This document shows, piece after piece, positions 35,055-43,945 of a stretch of 64,000 nucleotides of DNA. Position 1 is the stretch's first letter. The number at the start of each line of letters is the position of its first letter. This stretch comes from Treponema sp. Marseille-Q4130. Lineage in GTDB: Bacteria > Spirochaetota > Spirochaetia > Treponematales > Treponemataceae. The notes under the pieces are model-generated. The model was not told the origin of the DNA and ran no database searches. It was given only the letters and a program-made list of their open reading frames with translations. A program made the translations under genes and the position numbers. Where the stretch lies: NCBI RefSeq assembly GCF_014334325.1, contig NZ_JACSET010000001.1, positions 155,777 through 219,776 on the forward strand, given 5' to 3'.

Positions 35055-35597
35055 ATGAAAAAAACGATCGCAGCTGCGTTGTTCTTTTTCACCGCGCTTT
35101 TTGTTCTTGTCGCGCAAAACGCACTTCCCCTCGGCTACGGCGGTATCCGGCTCGGCATGACGCTCGACGAAGTAAAAGAGCGTTTGAAAAAAAACGGCGA
35201 ATTCGGCTATCACGGAGAGCGGGACGTGTCGCTGCTTCCCGGAGAAAACCGCGTGCTCATAGAAACAGATGCAAAATCGAGAGGCGTTTCGTCGTTTCTC
35301 GACCGGTGCTATTTTCAATTTTACAAGGGCCGCCTCTATATTATGATCATCAATGTCGATCGGGGACGCATGGATCACTACAGTATTTTCAGCGCTCTGT
35401 GCAAAAAATACGGAAACCCGACCTCTCTGTCGCCCGAAAAATCGGAGTGGAAATCGGATACCGTGACGATGAGCCTCGAGCGGCCGCTTGCGATCAAATA
35501 TGTAGACACGAAAGTCTTCGACGAATTGAACGCCGCATCCCTCGTTCCGCTTTCCGCCGCCGAGATGACGCGCGAACTGTTTTTGGACTCGCTGTGA
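35055..35597 (+). CDS. Hypothetical exported protein
   Basis: 180 aa with a signal peptide (TIAAALFFFTALFVLVAQN). The segment PLGYGGIRLGMTLDEVKERLKKNGEFGY resembles short repeats in envelope proteins that open with GxxxGMTxxEV, as in SmpA/BamE-like and related small proteins, but no family is certain. It follows the cNMP regulator by 25 bases and may belong to its operon. GCGGAG lies ten bases upstream of the ATG. Confidence 0.65.
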   Translation: MKKTIAAALFFFTALFVLVAQNALPLGYGGIRLGMTLDEVKERLKKNGEFGYHGERDVSLLPGENRVLIETDAKSRGVSSFLDRCYFQFYKGRLYIMIINVDRGRMDHYSIFSALCKKYGNPTSLSPEKSEWKSDTVTMSLERPLAIKYVDTKVFDELNAASLVPLSAAEMTRELFLDSL

Positions 35598-35678
35598 CGG
35601 ACGATATGCAAAGCCCTTTGCACGGTACGAAGGAAAGGGAAGAGTTATCGATGAAAAAAATATTAAGGAGAAATATTG

Positions 35679-36185
35679 ATGATGAAGTTAATAATTTTTA
35701 AAATCGTTGAAAAAATAACCTTCGGGAAAAAAGCCGCCGCTTGCGCAGTGCTTTTTGCCGCCGCGCTCTTTTTCGTATCCTGCGCGAGCGATGCTCCGAT
35801 GGAAGTCCAAACTCTCACGCTTAAAAGAGCAGACGGCAGCACGGTAAGCGTCCGCGCGGAAATGGCGCGTACCCCTGCCCAGCAGAGACGGGGTCTTATG
35901 GATCGCAAGAACATCCCCGACGGCACGGGAATGCTTTTCGTGTTCGACAAAGACGAAGTGCTTTCGTTTTGGATGAAAGATACGCCGCATCCGCTTTCGA
36001 TCGCGTATATTGATTCGAGCGGACGCATCCGCGACATATACGACATGACGCCGTTCAGCCTCGCGCCCGTCGTGAGCACGGTGAGCGTGCGCTATGCGCT
36101 CGAAGTGCCGCAGGGCTGGTTCAATCGCGTCAACATAAAAATCGGCGATAGGCTTGCCCTCGATTTCGACACGAGTGCGCAGTAG
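35679..36185 (+). CDS. DUF192 lipoprotein
   Basis: 168 aa. The signal (AAACAVLFAAALFFVSC) ends in a lipoprotein Cys near residue 34. The DUF192 domain follows (about residues 45-165): AEMARTPAQQRRGLMDRKNIPDGTGMLFVF and FWMKDTPHPLSIAYID are its hallmarks. The family is common and its role unknown. AAGGAG lies eight bases upstream of the ATG at 35679. The gap to the next gene (36186-36354) shows no clear feature apart from a CAAGTGC/GCACTTG inverted pair. Confidence 0.82.
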   Translation: MMKLIIFKIVEKITFGKKAAACAVLFAAALFFVSCASDAPMEVQTLTLKRADGSTVSVRAEMARTPAQQRRGLMDRKNIPDGTGMLFVFDKDEVLSFWMKDTPHPLSIAYIDSSGRIRDIYDMTPFSLAPVVSTVSVRYALEVPQGWFNRVNIKIGDRLALDFDTSAQ

Positions 36186-36354
36186 TTCGGCAGCACAGGA
36201 CGCGAAATGTAAACATCTGCGGCACGCGGAGTAGGTACACCGCGCGCGAAATGCAAGTGCCGGCAAGTACGCGGATGCTTTGTCAGCCTCGCGCACTTGC
36301 ACTGATGCGTGCGGCTTTTCGAAGCGCGCACATCCGCAGTTTAAGTTGCATCTC

Positions 36355-38253
36355 CTATAATTCTTTTACGTATGCCGCCATAGTGCGTCCCGCGAGCGTT
36401 CCCGAGCTGAGCGAAATGCCGAATGCGGAACCTTCATTATCGTAATACGGTGCGGTAAACGCGCTTCCCGCGTCGATACCCGCGGCATAGAGTCCGGGAA
36501 TCGGCTTATTGTTCGCGTCGAGCGCACGGAGACTGTCGTCAACTTTTACACCTCCAAGCGTACACCACGCGCTCGTTTCATATTCGAAAACGTAAAACGG
36601 TCCCTTCGATACGGGCGTGAGGAATACCGGATTTTTATAAAAATCTTCGTCCTTGCCCGTCGCGCACAATGCATTGTAGCGGGCTACCGTTTTTGCGAGA
36701 GAGGTGAGAGCGAAATGAGAGGCCGCTTCTTCTATCGTATCCGCTTTATACGCCCAACCCTGTTCGATCGCTTCGGCAAGCTGAGAGGGTGCTTCCGTCA
36801 ATATTTTGATATGGGCTGCCGATGCCGGCGCTTCCGCCGACAGATTGCGTTCGCCCGCAATCCAGCTTTGCGGTTTTCCGAGCGTTTCGAAAATTCCCTT
36901 CGTGCATACGGATTTGTAATATGCGTCGTCCATTACTGCGTAATATTTTCCTTCCCTGAGTGCCGACTGCGCGCCGCTTAAAGGTTTATTTGCCATGACG
37001 TCTTCGCTGAAAAAACGGTTGCCGTCGGAATTGACGATGAGACCGCCGTAAATACCGAAACGTAAATTTTGATTGCATTTTATCGTCCATTGTCCCGCCT
37101 TTTTATTTGTGGCGGAAAATTCATTGGCGACGATACCCCAGTTGCGGTCTTCAACTCCGCCCGCATCCAATATCATCGCAATACCGTCACCGGTCGAAAG
37201 CGTATTGCCCAGTGGATTTACCGTTATGTTACCGAATTTTTTCCGAATAAATTCTTCGCTGCCCAAATATCCGCCGGTCGCGACAAGAACGGCTTTCGCG
37301 TTGACGATGACTTTCGTGCCGTCCGATTTTTCCGCTTCGATACCGATCACATGCCCGTCTTTTACGATGAGCTTTTTCCCTGCCGTTTCAAATAAAAAGT
37401 TTCCGCCCTTCGATTCGATTTTTTCCCGGAGAAAGCGCATTCTGTCGGCACCTTTCTGTTTGATACCGTGCCGGGCGCGGAAACCGATTCCGTACGCATC
37501 TCTGCGGAGGTAAATATCCAAACCGAGATCCTGCATCATATCGATCGTTTCCCCCGATACGGCAAGGCATTTATGCAGCAGCGACGAATTGATCGTGCTG
37601 TTTGCGAAATCGTTCATGTGCGTATACAACTTCTCAAGCGTAAGATTTTCGCCTTCCGTTTTTTGAATGCGAGTACCGACAGCGATGGGTCCGCCCGCGA
37701 CCGCTCCGTTGCTCACCGCGACGCTTGCGCCTTTTTCCAAAACGATGACGTTTGCACCCGCTTCGGACGCGGCGATTCCGGCAGTGAGACCTGCCGCTCC
37801 CGCTCCGACGATCACGATATCGGCGGAATACGTTTCGGATTTTGCAGCTGACGCATTGCGCGCACTTTTTTTCAGCGCGTCGGGATTCGCGCCGGCTTGC
37901 GTTACACAGTCGGCAAGTGCTGCGAGCAGTGCCTTCGATGAAATCGTCGCACCCGCGACGGCATCGACGGCAAGCGTTTGCTCATCGATAACTTTTTTCG
38001 CAATTTTTTCAATCGCGACATCTCCCAAGCCGGCCGTTTCCGCGCTTTCAAGGACGTTGATTTCTTTGATGCGCGAATCGGTAAATAAAACGCGGATTTT
38101 GATATCCCCGTTTCTGCCGGCGGCGGTCGCGGTATAATCGCCCGCTTTGAACGCGATCTTCGGTTTTCCGCATGAAAAAAATACCGCTGTGATCGCAGCG
38201 ATACCCAGTACCGTAAATCTCCGTACGATACGCCCGATAAAATCCGTGTGCAT
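36355..38253 (-). CDS. FMN-binding and FAD-dependent reductase (fumarate/urocanate reductase-like) lipoprotein
   Basis: 632 aa. The lipoprotein Cys is near residue 28 (AVFFSCGK). An FMN-binding domain (about residues 38-112) holds DAVAGATISS, where Thr103 would receive FMN in a phosphoester bond made by ApbE. The FAD-binding domain (about 140-628) has SADIVIVGAGAAGLTAGIAASEAG and the matching C-terminal PYYDNEGSAFGISLSSGTLAGR. Relatives reduce fumarate, urocanate or other enoates in the periplasm. A matching apbE gene lies at 60246. It is 12 bases behind the TPR gene, so it is the last gene of that operon. Substrate unknown. Confidence 0.87.
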   Translation of the reverse strand: MHTDFIGRIVRRFTVLGIAAITAVFFSCGKPKIAFKAGDYTATAAGRNGDIKIRVLFTDSRIKEINVLESAETAGLGDVAIEKIAKKVIDEQTLAVDAVAGATISSKALLAALADCVTQAGANPDALKKSARNASAAKSETYSADIVIVGAGAAGLTAGIAASEAGANVIVLEKGASVAVSNGAVAGGPIAVGTRIQKTEGENLTLEKLYTHMNDFANSTINSSLLHKCLAVSGETIDMMQDLGLDIYLRRDAYGIGFRARHGIKQKGADRMRFLREKIESKGGNFLFETAGKKLIVKDGHVIGIEAEKSDGTKVIVNAKAVLVATGGYLGSEEFIRKKFGNITVNPLGNTLSTGDGIAMILDAGGVEDRNWGIVANEFSATNKKAGQWTIKCNQNLRFGIYGGLIVNSDGNRFFSEDVMANKPLSGAQSALREGKYYAVMDDAYYKSVCTKGIFETLGKPQSWIAGERNLSAEAPASAAHIKILTEAPSQLAEAIEQGWAYKADTIEEAASHFALTSLAKTVARYNALCATGKDEDFYKNPVFLTPVSKGPFYVFEYETSAWCTLGGVKVDDSLRALDANNKPIPGLYAAGIDAGSAFTAPYYDNEGSAFGISLSSGTLAGRTMAAYVKEL

Positions 38254-38265
38254 AAAAACTCCTGT

Positions 38266-39432
38266 TTACGTATTTCCGTTTTCCGCTTTTTCCAATTTCA
38301 ATAATTCCGACGCGGCGATTTTATCGTCGGGGGCAATTTCGAGCGCCGCCGCAAAATACCGTTTCGCTTTTTCGACATCGTTTTCTTTCAGCGCGACGAA
38401 TCCCAAATTCGATATGATTTTCGTGTTTTCGGGATCGAGCGACAGCGCGCGCGAAAGATAGCGCTTTGCTCCGGCAAGATCGTTTTGTTCCATGCGGCAG
38501 ATCGCAAGCTCGTTGTACGTATCGCAGTTCGACTCTCCTCCGGGACACGAAAGCGATTCCAAAAACGCCTGTTCCGCATCTTCGTAGCGTCCGATTCTGC
38601 GAAGTCCCCAGCCGAGTAAAAACCACGCGTTCCACACTTTTTGATTCGTTTTGATAAATTGTTTGATCTCTTCGAGCCCCTTTTCTTCCTGTCCCGATGA
38701 AATCAAATCGTAAGCGGCTTTGAAATGGGCGTCGTCCATGCTTTGATTGCGGATATTATCGACGATTTCCTGTGCGCGCTCTTTTTTGTATATGCCGTTT
38801 TCGCCGAGAGAAGCATCCGGCACGTCGCAGGTGAGCGCGATATAGGTTTCAAAGCAGTCTTTCGCTTCTCGGTACGCGTATTGTTTGAGGTAAAAAAATC
38901 CGGCATTGAAAAACGCATCGGGGATCGCAGGTTCGGCATCTATCGCCGCTTTGTAATAGCCGAGCGCGTCGTTATCGTATGCATCGGCATCTTCGTTCAA
39001 TCCCGAACGGCGGTACGAATTTGCCCGCTCGTCGAAAAAAAGCGCGGTGTTGAGCACGGTCGTCATATCGTCGGGATCGAGACCGCGAAGCGCCGCGAAC
39101 ATTTCTTCTGCGATATCGAAGTCTTCGTTTTTCGCTTTTAAAATCGCCGCTTCGGAAAGCTCCCGTTTGATGTTCGGCCGCGCTTTTTGCAGCAGCGAGC
39201 GGTAATAGTCCAAGTGTTCGTTGTGTTTGTCGTAAGCGAGTACGGTGAGAATGCCTGCGAGGATCTGCTCCTGAGTCAATTCTTCGACATTGAACGTACC
39301 GGGCGCGTCTCCGGCTTTTTTTTGTACCGGCAGCGGAATTTCCGGATCAACTCGCATCGCATTTCGGGACAACGAAAAATCTTCGGGAAGTTTAATGTAA
39401 TAGATCGTATCGAGAGGATTTGCGGGATTCAT
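38266..39432 (-). CDS. TPR-repeat protein
   Basis: 388 aa, no signal peptide. Tetratricopeptide repeats occupy most of it, for example PDAFFNAGFFYLKQYAYREAKDCF, WNAWFLLGWGLRRIGRYEDAEQAF and YNELAICRMEQNDLAGAKRYLSRALSLDPEN. Such proteins are scaffolds for complexes. It sits between a PilZ-type gene and the flavoprotein gene; the PilZ stop lies directly before its ATG. An AGGAAAA ribosome site is present. The partner is unknown. Confidence 0.82.
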   Translation of the reverse strand: MNPANPLDTIYYIKLPEDFSLSRNAMRVDPEIPLPVQKKAGDAPGTFNVEELTQEQILAGILTVLAYDKHNEHLDYYRSLLQKARPNIKRELSEAAILKAKNEDFDIAEEMFAALRGLDPDDMTTVLNTALFFDERANSYRRSGLNEDADAYDNDALGYYKAAIDAEPAIPDAFFNAGFFYLKQYAYREAKDCFETYIALTCDVPDASLGENGIYKKERAQEIVDNIRNQSMDDAHFKAAYDLISSGQEEKGLEEIKQFIKTNQKVWNAWFLLGWGLRRIGRYEDAEQAFLESLSCPGGESNCDTYNELAICRMEQNDLAGAKRYLSRALSLDPENTKIISNLGFVALKENDVEKAKRYFAAALEIAPDDKIAASELLKLEKAENGNT

Positions 39433-39433
39433 A

Positions 39434-40381
39434 TTATTTTCCTGCTATCGTATTGGGAATATTTTGTACTGACGTGCCGCGTGAAGCCGCCGCATTGAGG
39501 CGCGCTTTCATCGTTGCCGCCGCCTGTTCGACTGTCTGCGCCTGTGCGGTCTGCGCCTGCATGGATACATCGAGGAGATTCTTCTTCGTCATCGTAAGGT
39601 AATCGTTGATGTGCAGTTTATATACGGACGGTACGGTATGTTCATCGAACTTGATGCTCGCAGTGACGATGTCCTGTCGACCTTCCGCAAAGACGGCGCC
39701 GACGATCGTTCCGCGTATGTCGACCGTTTCCACCGGATCATCGAAGCTGATGCGCAACATGATTTCTTTGTCCGCTAGAAATTTCGGCACTCCGAGCAAA
39801 ACGACTTTCGCGCCGGAAAACGACAGGTCGCGCAAAATGCACTTGCGCGGCACGTTTTGCACATAGATGAGCGTATCTTCTTTTTCTATGCCGAGCCTGT
39901 GCCGCGCTTCGCCTGTCATGATGATGCGGTCTTCTTTGCGCTGAACAAAATTGATATTCGCTTCGATGAGTGTTCCGATTTTTACTATAAAGTCGTCGGG
40001 CGGCCGCTGCGTATACGTGAGCGTTACGACGGCAAGCTCTTTCGAATCCATATACTGCGCAACCTCCGTCACTTTTCCCGCGATAAAAAAACTCATCGTT
40101 TCCGTACCCTTGTCGATAAAAAAGCAAAAGCGCAGACTGACCGGCGGAGCGTTTCTTTGCGTGATCACCGCAAAGGCACCGCCCGCTCTGCCGATAATTA
40201 TTTTCGCCGCTTTAAATGAAGTGGAATTGATAATGCACGGCCATTGTCCGCCGCCGCATTTGATGTATATTTGCCGTGGTGCGACACGGAGCGTGTGCAG
40301 GATTTCGCGCGAAAAAATCACTTCTTTGTCGCTGTAAGAATCGTAATAATTCGTTATCTGCTGGTTGGTAGCGATCGCCAT
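39434..40381 (-). CDS. PilZ-type putative c-di-GMP-binding protein
   Basis: 315 aa. The N-terminal ~130 residues resemble YcgR-like flagellar brake domains. Residues about 150-260 fit PilZ: RKEDR (RxxxR) and RDLSFSGAK (DxSxxG) are the c-di-GMP-binding motifs. The tail is rich in Ala and Gln. Treponemes use periplasmic flagella and c-di-GMP signalling, so a role in motility is plausible. First gene of a three-gene unit with a leaderless-type promoter. Confidence 0.72.
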   Translation of the reverse strand: MAIATNQQITNYYDSYSDKEVIFSREILHTLRVAPRQIYIKCGGGQWPCIINSTSFKAAKIIIGRAGGAFAVITQRNAPPVSLRFCFFIDKGTETMSFFIAGKVTEVAQYMDSKELAVVTLTYTQRPPDDFIVKIGTLIEANINFVQRKEDRIIMTGEARHRLGIEKEDTLIYVQNVPRKCILRDLSFSGAKVVLLGVPKFLADKEIMLRISFDDPVETVDIRGTIVGAVFAEGRQDIVTASIKFDEHTVPSVYKLHINDYLTMTKKNLLDVSMQAQTAQAQTVEQAAATMKARLNAAASRGTSVQNIPNTIAGK

Positions 40382-40388
40382 ATTTTAA

Positions 40389-40417
40389 ATGATAACCAAT
40401 TGATATGCGTTCGTCAA
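40389..40417 (-). promoter_or_regulatory. Promoter of the PilZ-TPR-flavoprotein operon, leaderless type
   Basis: Minus strand: TTGACG (40412-40417), 17-base spacer, TATCAT (40389-40394), seven bases to the ATG at 40381. No ribosome site. Confidence 0.6.
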
Positions 40418-40483
40418 CGACACGGCATATCGATTGTGAATATCGATACAAAATATCACAGGCAAACCGCTTGTCGGGAGTTA

Positions 40484-40511
40484 AACAAAAACGCCCGCCC
40501 CGGGGCAGGCG
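40484..40511 (-). terminator. Intrinsic terminator of rpsU
   Basis: Minus strand: a ten-position GC-rich stem (40502-40511 with 40492-40501) with almost no loop, followed by TTTTTGTTT. It lies 70 bases after the rpsU stop. Confidence 0.8.
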
Positions 40512-40583
40512 CGTGTCGTACGATTTGTTGCTCACTGCAAATGACCGTACGCAATCGGCACAGAATACGGCAAACACCTCGTA

Positions 40584-40796
40584 TCAATATGCCGATTTCG
40601 ATTCGTGACGCGGGTGCGTCTTTTTCATCAGCTTGCGCTGAAGCGCTTTGTTTTTGCGATTCAAAATCGTAGAGGGCTTTTCATAAAACTCACGCTTTTT
40701 ATATTCGCGGATGATGCCTTCTTTTTCTACCATTCTCTTAAAACGTTTGATCGCTTTTTCAAGGTTTTCGGAATCATCGACTGCAATAGTCGCCAT
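40584..40796 (-). CDS. rpsU: 30S ribosomal protein S21
   Basis: 70 aa, the usual size. [22 protein letters not shown] and the basic tail ([18 protein letters not shown]) identify bS21, which helps start selection on the small subunit. The ATG at 40796 has a GGGGGC ribosome site, and the open frame upstream is leader. It has its own strong promoter and terminator. Confidence 0.95.
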   Translation of the reverse strand: MATIAVDDSENLEKAIKRFKRMVEKEGIIREYKKREFYEKPSTILNRKNKALQRKLMKKTHPRHESKSAY

Positions 40797-40838
40797 CTGT
40801 TTCGCCCCCTTCTGACCGGTATACCGAGTAAGATCTAT

Positions 40839-40868
40839 ACTATAGCATACAATGTACCTGTTTTGCAA
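40839..40868 (-). promoter_or_regulatory. rpsU promoter
   Basis: Minus strand: TTGCAA (40863-40868), 18-base spacer, TATAGT (40839-40844) with TGC before it (extended -10). The leader is about 36 nt with a strong ribosome site. Confidence 0.65.
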
Positions 40869-40915
40869 GAGCGGTATTGACAGAGCGATATCGATATTTT
40901 TTAAATTCTGTTTTG

Positions 40916-41524
40916 CTATTCCGTAAAGCGCTGCGGCGGCGTGACGATCCAAATCGCTTCCGCGTTTTCTTTCATTTTATTTTCAAGCATGTGCGATGAG
41001 CCTGCGGGAAACGAAGCGCTGTCTCCCGCTTTCAGTTCGTATACTTCATCTTCGTACTTGAGCGTGATGACGCCTTTGACGACGACGCCGAGTTCCCAGC
41101 CGATATGGCCGTACGAACCGCGGTGCGTGCGGGAATGCGGCTTCATTTTTATGACATACGCTTCGAATCGATTTTCGTTTTCCGATCTGTCCGATACTGC
41201 AAGTTCTTCGTATATGACGTCATCTTCCGAAATCGTTCGCCGTTCGTCGCTGCGCGTGATTTTGACCGGACGCTTGCGCCGGTATTCTTCGAATAAAAAT
41301 TCGAGATTAATGTCGAGCGCGTCCGCGAGCGCGAGCAACGTATCGATCGCGGGAGAAACTTTATTGCGCTCGATCTGCGACACGAGGCTCTCGCTCACTC
41401 CCGCTTTTTCGGCGACGACTTTGAGCGTCATGCCTTTGTGTTCGCGCACCATACGCAGCTTTTCGCCGAAATGATAAGGCACTCGTTTGCTCTCTTTTTT
41501 ACCGGCCGAATTGATTCGTGTCAT
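40916..41524 (-). CDS. XRE-family regulator with C-terminal cupin
   Basis: 202 aa. HTH at about residues 17-70 ([48 protein letters not shown]). A cupin at about 120-195 ([44 protein letters not shown]) would bind a small ligand, as in PuuR- and SutR-like regulators. The start at 41524 follows GAGGAAACG. The target is unknown. Upstream is a conserved hypothetical gene in the same direction. Confidence 0.88.
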   Translation of the reverse strand: MTRINSAGKKESKRVPYHFGEKLRMVREHKGMTLKVVAEKAGVSESLVSQIERNKVSPAIDTLLALADALDINLEFLFEEYRRKRPVKITRSDERRTISEDDVIYEELAVSDRSENENRFEAYVIKMKPHSRTHRGSYGHIGWELGVVVKGVITLKYEDEVYELKAGDSASFPAGSSHMLENKMKENAEAIWIVTPPQRFTE

Positions 41525-41600
41525 CGTTTCCTCTCGTCGTTCCTCATTCGCCGTCTGCTGAAGCTGCGGATGGCGGCATTCGATTCGTACATTTTGTTCG

Positions 41601-42635
41601 TTATACGTTTTGCTCGGTAACAAATTGGATAAAGTAATCTTCGAGCGTTTTATGCGGACCGGGCAGCTTCATCCGCGCGCGTTCTCGGGCGTCGTCCCTG
41701 CGGATCGTATAGAGCGAATAAAAATCGCGGTAGTCGAGCCCCGCATCCGTTTTAACATGCGTGCCGAGGTAATCGGCCACTTCGTCGCGCCCGATCGCCG
41801 CTATGCCCTTGGTACGCAAAATCGTGCGCAGCTGCGAAATCTGCTCGTACGAAATGCCGAACAGAAATTCTTCCATCGCTTGAGAGACGCCGGAATCGCT
41901 TAATTTATTTTTAATAAAACCGAGCCACTGACCGTCCATCTGCATCGAAATGAGCAGGAGTTCGCTCGTGCCCATCATCGTGCCGAACGCGGGAGCGAGT
42001 TTTCTGCGCGCCGTCCACACTTCGTTGAGGATGGGTGCGATAACTTGAATGCGGTCATCCGTTCGGTATTCCCACAGCATGAGCAGGGAATAGCCCCATT
42101 GACGGCGGATTTCACGCGACAACGTTTTGTCTCCGATCAAATTCAAATACACGTCTTCGGCTAACAGCGAAAACATCATCGTAACCGCTTCGGTCATGAG
42201 CTCTTCTGAAAGAGATGCGGGCGCTTTGATTCGCGTGCTCTGTTTTGAAAGCGAAGAAAATGTGTGCATTTTTGCAACGAGAAAGCCTTTGCCGAGGCTC
42301 GCTTTCGACGGCAAAAGCAGCGTACGATCTCCCGCTTCCTGATTGTCGATGAGCATCTCCACGAGCGTTTTCGGCGTACGCATGCCGCCCGGTAAATCGT
42401 GCTGTTCGAGGAGCGACGGAAACAGTGCGATTGCGCGTGCGAGGTGTTCGAGGTCTTTCATCCGGTCTTTGATTATCAATACGCGCTCGGCATCCGCTTC
42501 TCTCATGTATACGAGCAGATCGTCGATGAGCTTTTTTTGTTTTTCCGTGAGGATGACGATGCCTTTGTCATCCCTGCTGCGTGCGATATTATCGGTATCG
42601 TAGATGTGTTTGATATCGACGGGAGAAGTAGTCAT
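41601..42635 (-). CDS. Conserved hypothetical protein
   Basis: 344 aa, no signal and no membrane segment. I do not recognise a domain. It is mostly helical, with MILTEKQKKLIDDLLVYMREADAERVLIIKDRMKDLEHL-like sequence at the start and a Trp/Leu-rich middle (WGYSLLMLWEYRTDDRIQVIAPILNEVW). The mix suggests a cytoplasmic helical protein. It reads toward the XRE-cupin gene with a 76-base gap. No strong ribosome site. A promoter near 42665-42690 (TTGTTA, TAATAA) is possible. Confidence 0.6.
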   Translation of the reverse strand: MTTSPVDIKHIYDTDNIARSRDDKGIVILTEKQKKLIDDLLVYMREADAERVLIIKDRMKDLEHLARAIALFPSLLEQHDLPGGMRTPKTLVEMLIDNQEAGDRTLLLPSKASLGKGFLVAKMHTFSSLSKQSTRIKAPASLSEELMTEAVTMMFSLLAEDVYLNLIGDKTLSREIRRQWGYSLLMLWEYRTDDRIQVIAPILNEVWTARRKLAPAFGTMMGTSELLLISMQMDGQWLGFIKNKLSDSGVSQAMEEFLFGISYEQISQLRTILRTKGIAAIGRDEVADYLGTHVKTDAGLDYRDFYSLYTIRRDDARERARMKLPGPHKTLEDYFIQFVTEQNV

Positions 42636-42723
42636 TTCCGTATCGATCGTCCTTTATTAATAATACTGTGAATTTTAACAAACGAAACGTCGTTCGTCAA
42701 TGTTTCGTTCAAATCTCGAGTGG

Positions 42724-42763
42724 AAAATACCGATCCGCCCTGATGTATGGCGACCGGTATTTT
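42724..42763 (-). terminator. Terminator of the 42764 lipoprotein gene
   Basis: AAAATACCG (42724-42732) and CGGTATTTT (42755-42763) form a stem extended inside by CGCC/GGCG. It starts directly after the stop codon at 42764-42766. The T-run on the minus strand is short. Confidence 0.6.
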
Positions 42764-43303
42764 TTATTCCGCCGCCTGTGATCCTTGCGCATCGACGGTC
42801 TGCGATCCCTGTCCGCCCGTATCTTGCGTTTTTTGTACGGTCTCGTTTGCCGTGTCCGCGCTTTCACCTTTTGTTCCGACATCCGTCTGCACTTCGCTCG
42901 ATTTTGTTTCCGGCAATTTATTTTTCGGGATACGCTGCATACCGATTTCCGCCAATTTATTGTATGCCCCAGGCAGCACGCCCGGCGTCGTCGATGCGTA
43001 CATATCGAGTATCTCTTTAAATGACGCGTACGCTGCCGCGTATTTTTTTTGTTTTAGGTAGAGATGCCCGAGTTCGTATCGCGCTTCCACATAGACCGAC
43101 GAATCGATACCGTACCGCGCGATCACCGTTCTGTAATAGGTTTCCGCGTTTTTATATTGAGCGCTTCCGTATGCGTTTTGTCCGAGCTGAATGAGCTGCG
43201 TGGAAGTTAAATCTTCAGGGATATCTTTTACCGTACGGCACGAAGCGAATAAAAGCGCACCGCACACCGCCGAGGTCAATGCAATAACAGTAATTTTCTT
43301 CAT
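42764..43303 (-). CDS. TPR lipoprotein
   Basis: 179 aa. Lipoprotein signal MKKITVIALTSAVCGALLFASC with Cys22. Two to three TPR units follow (LIQLGQNAYGSAQYKNAETYYRTVIARYG, ARYELGHLYLKQKKYAAAYASFKEIL), reminiscent of BamD/YbgF-type envelope proteins. The last 45 residues are low-complexity Gln/Ser/Thr/Gly. The start has a GGAGGTG ribosome site. A -10-like TATACT is at 43327-43332. Role inferred only. Confidence 0.75.
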   Translation of the reverse strand: MKKITVIALTSAVCGALLFASCRTVKDIPEDLTSTQLIQLGQNAYGSAQYKNAETYYRTVIARYGIDSSVYVEARYELGHLYLKQKKYAAAYASFKEILDMYASTTPGVLPGAYNKLAEIGMQRIPKNKLPETKSSEVQTDVGTKGESADTANETVQKTQDTGGQGSQTVDAQGSQAAE

Positions 43304-43345
43304 AACACCTCCAGTGTACAATGAGAAGTATAAAAAAAGCAAGAG

Positions 43346-43705
43346 CTTGAGGATTCCGAGCAATGCGGAGGAATCCTCAAGCGTCTTAATAAAAGAAAAA
43401 CGGCTCGGCCGTTTTTCGCCTCTCGACTTCTTATAAGATTGCGAGCAGTGCGCAGCAATCGCTGAGCGTCTCCTATCACAAAGCGCGCATAAATGCCGCG
43501 CTTTGTGTCCTCATAAGGAATTGCAGTCGGCTTTCATACTTTTCATTGCATCCGAGAGGATGAGGTATGAAAGCCTCCGCGCGGATAAAAGAAAAACGGC
43601 TCGGCCGTTTTTCGACTCCCGATTTCCTATAAGATTGCGAGCAGTGGTCGTTCGCGGTACATCCGTGTACCGCTCACTACCGTATTTTTGCTACGCAAAA
43701 ATACG
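43346..43705. repeat. Array of palindromic hairpins in a 640-base gene-free stretch
   Basis: Between 43304 and 43945 no gene is supported. Hairpins: 43346-43357/43370-43381 (12 pairs); 43396-43404/43408-43416; 43477-43487/43497-43507 (11 pairs); 43529-43539/43565-43575; 43592-43600/43604-43612; 43654-43661/43666-43673; 43681-43691/43695-43705. The units at 43389-43450 and 43585-43646 are near-identical direct repeats (ATAAAAG, AAAAACGGC-TCG-GCCGTTTTT, GATTGCGAGCAGTG). A relative of the latter lies inverted at 47545-47578. The part 43510-43590 matches the repeat inserted at 26985-27120. Confidence 0.75.
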
Positions 43706-43945
43706 CAGCCGTTTTGCCAAGATACGACACGGCATCCATGCCGTGCATTGAAGGACGTTCCCCGCGCAACTTGCAACGAGCGCATCGAAGCCGAACGATG
43801 AGCTCATTTTTTCAAAAAATCTTTGTGCATATGCTCCGAAACTGCACTGTTGCAGACGATCTTATTTAAGGATTTAAGGAAATCGCATTTTCAAAGTACC
43901 TCTAAAAAACAGTTTTCAGAGGTTTCCATATATGCATGGAGCATA

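Noticed and set aside
35651-35701. 16-codon frame MKKILRRN before the DUF192 gene as a leader peptide
   Set aside because: It overlaps the ribosome site and start of the real gene and has no attenuator structure or codon run.
43346-43705. CRISPR array
   Set aside because: The repeats are hairpins of different sequence and spacing, without constant repeat length, unique spacers or cas genes.
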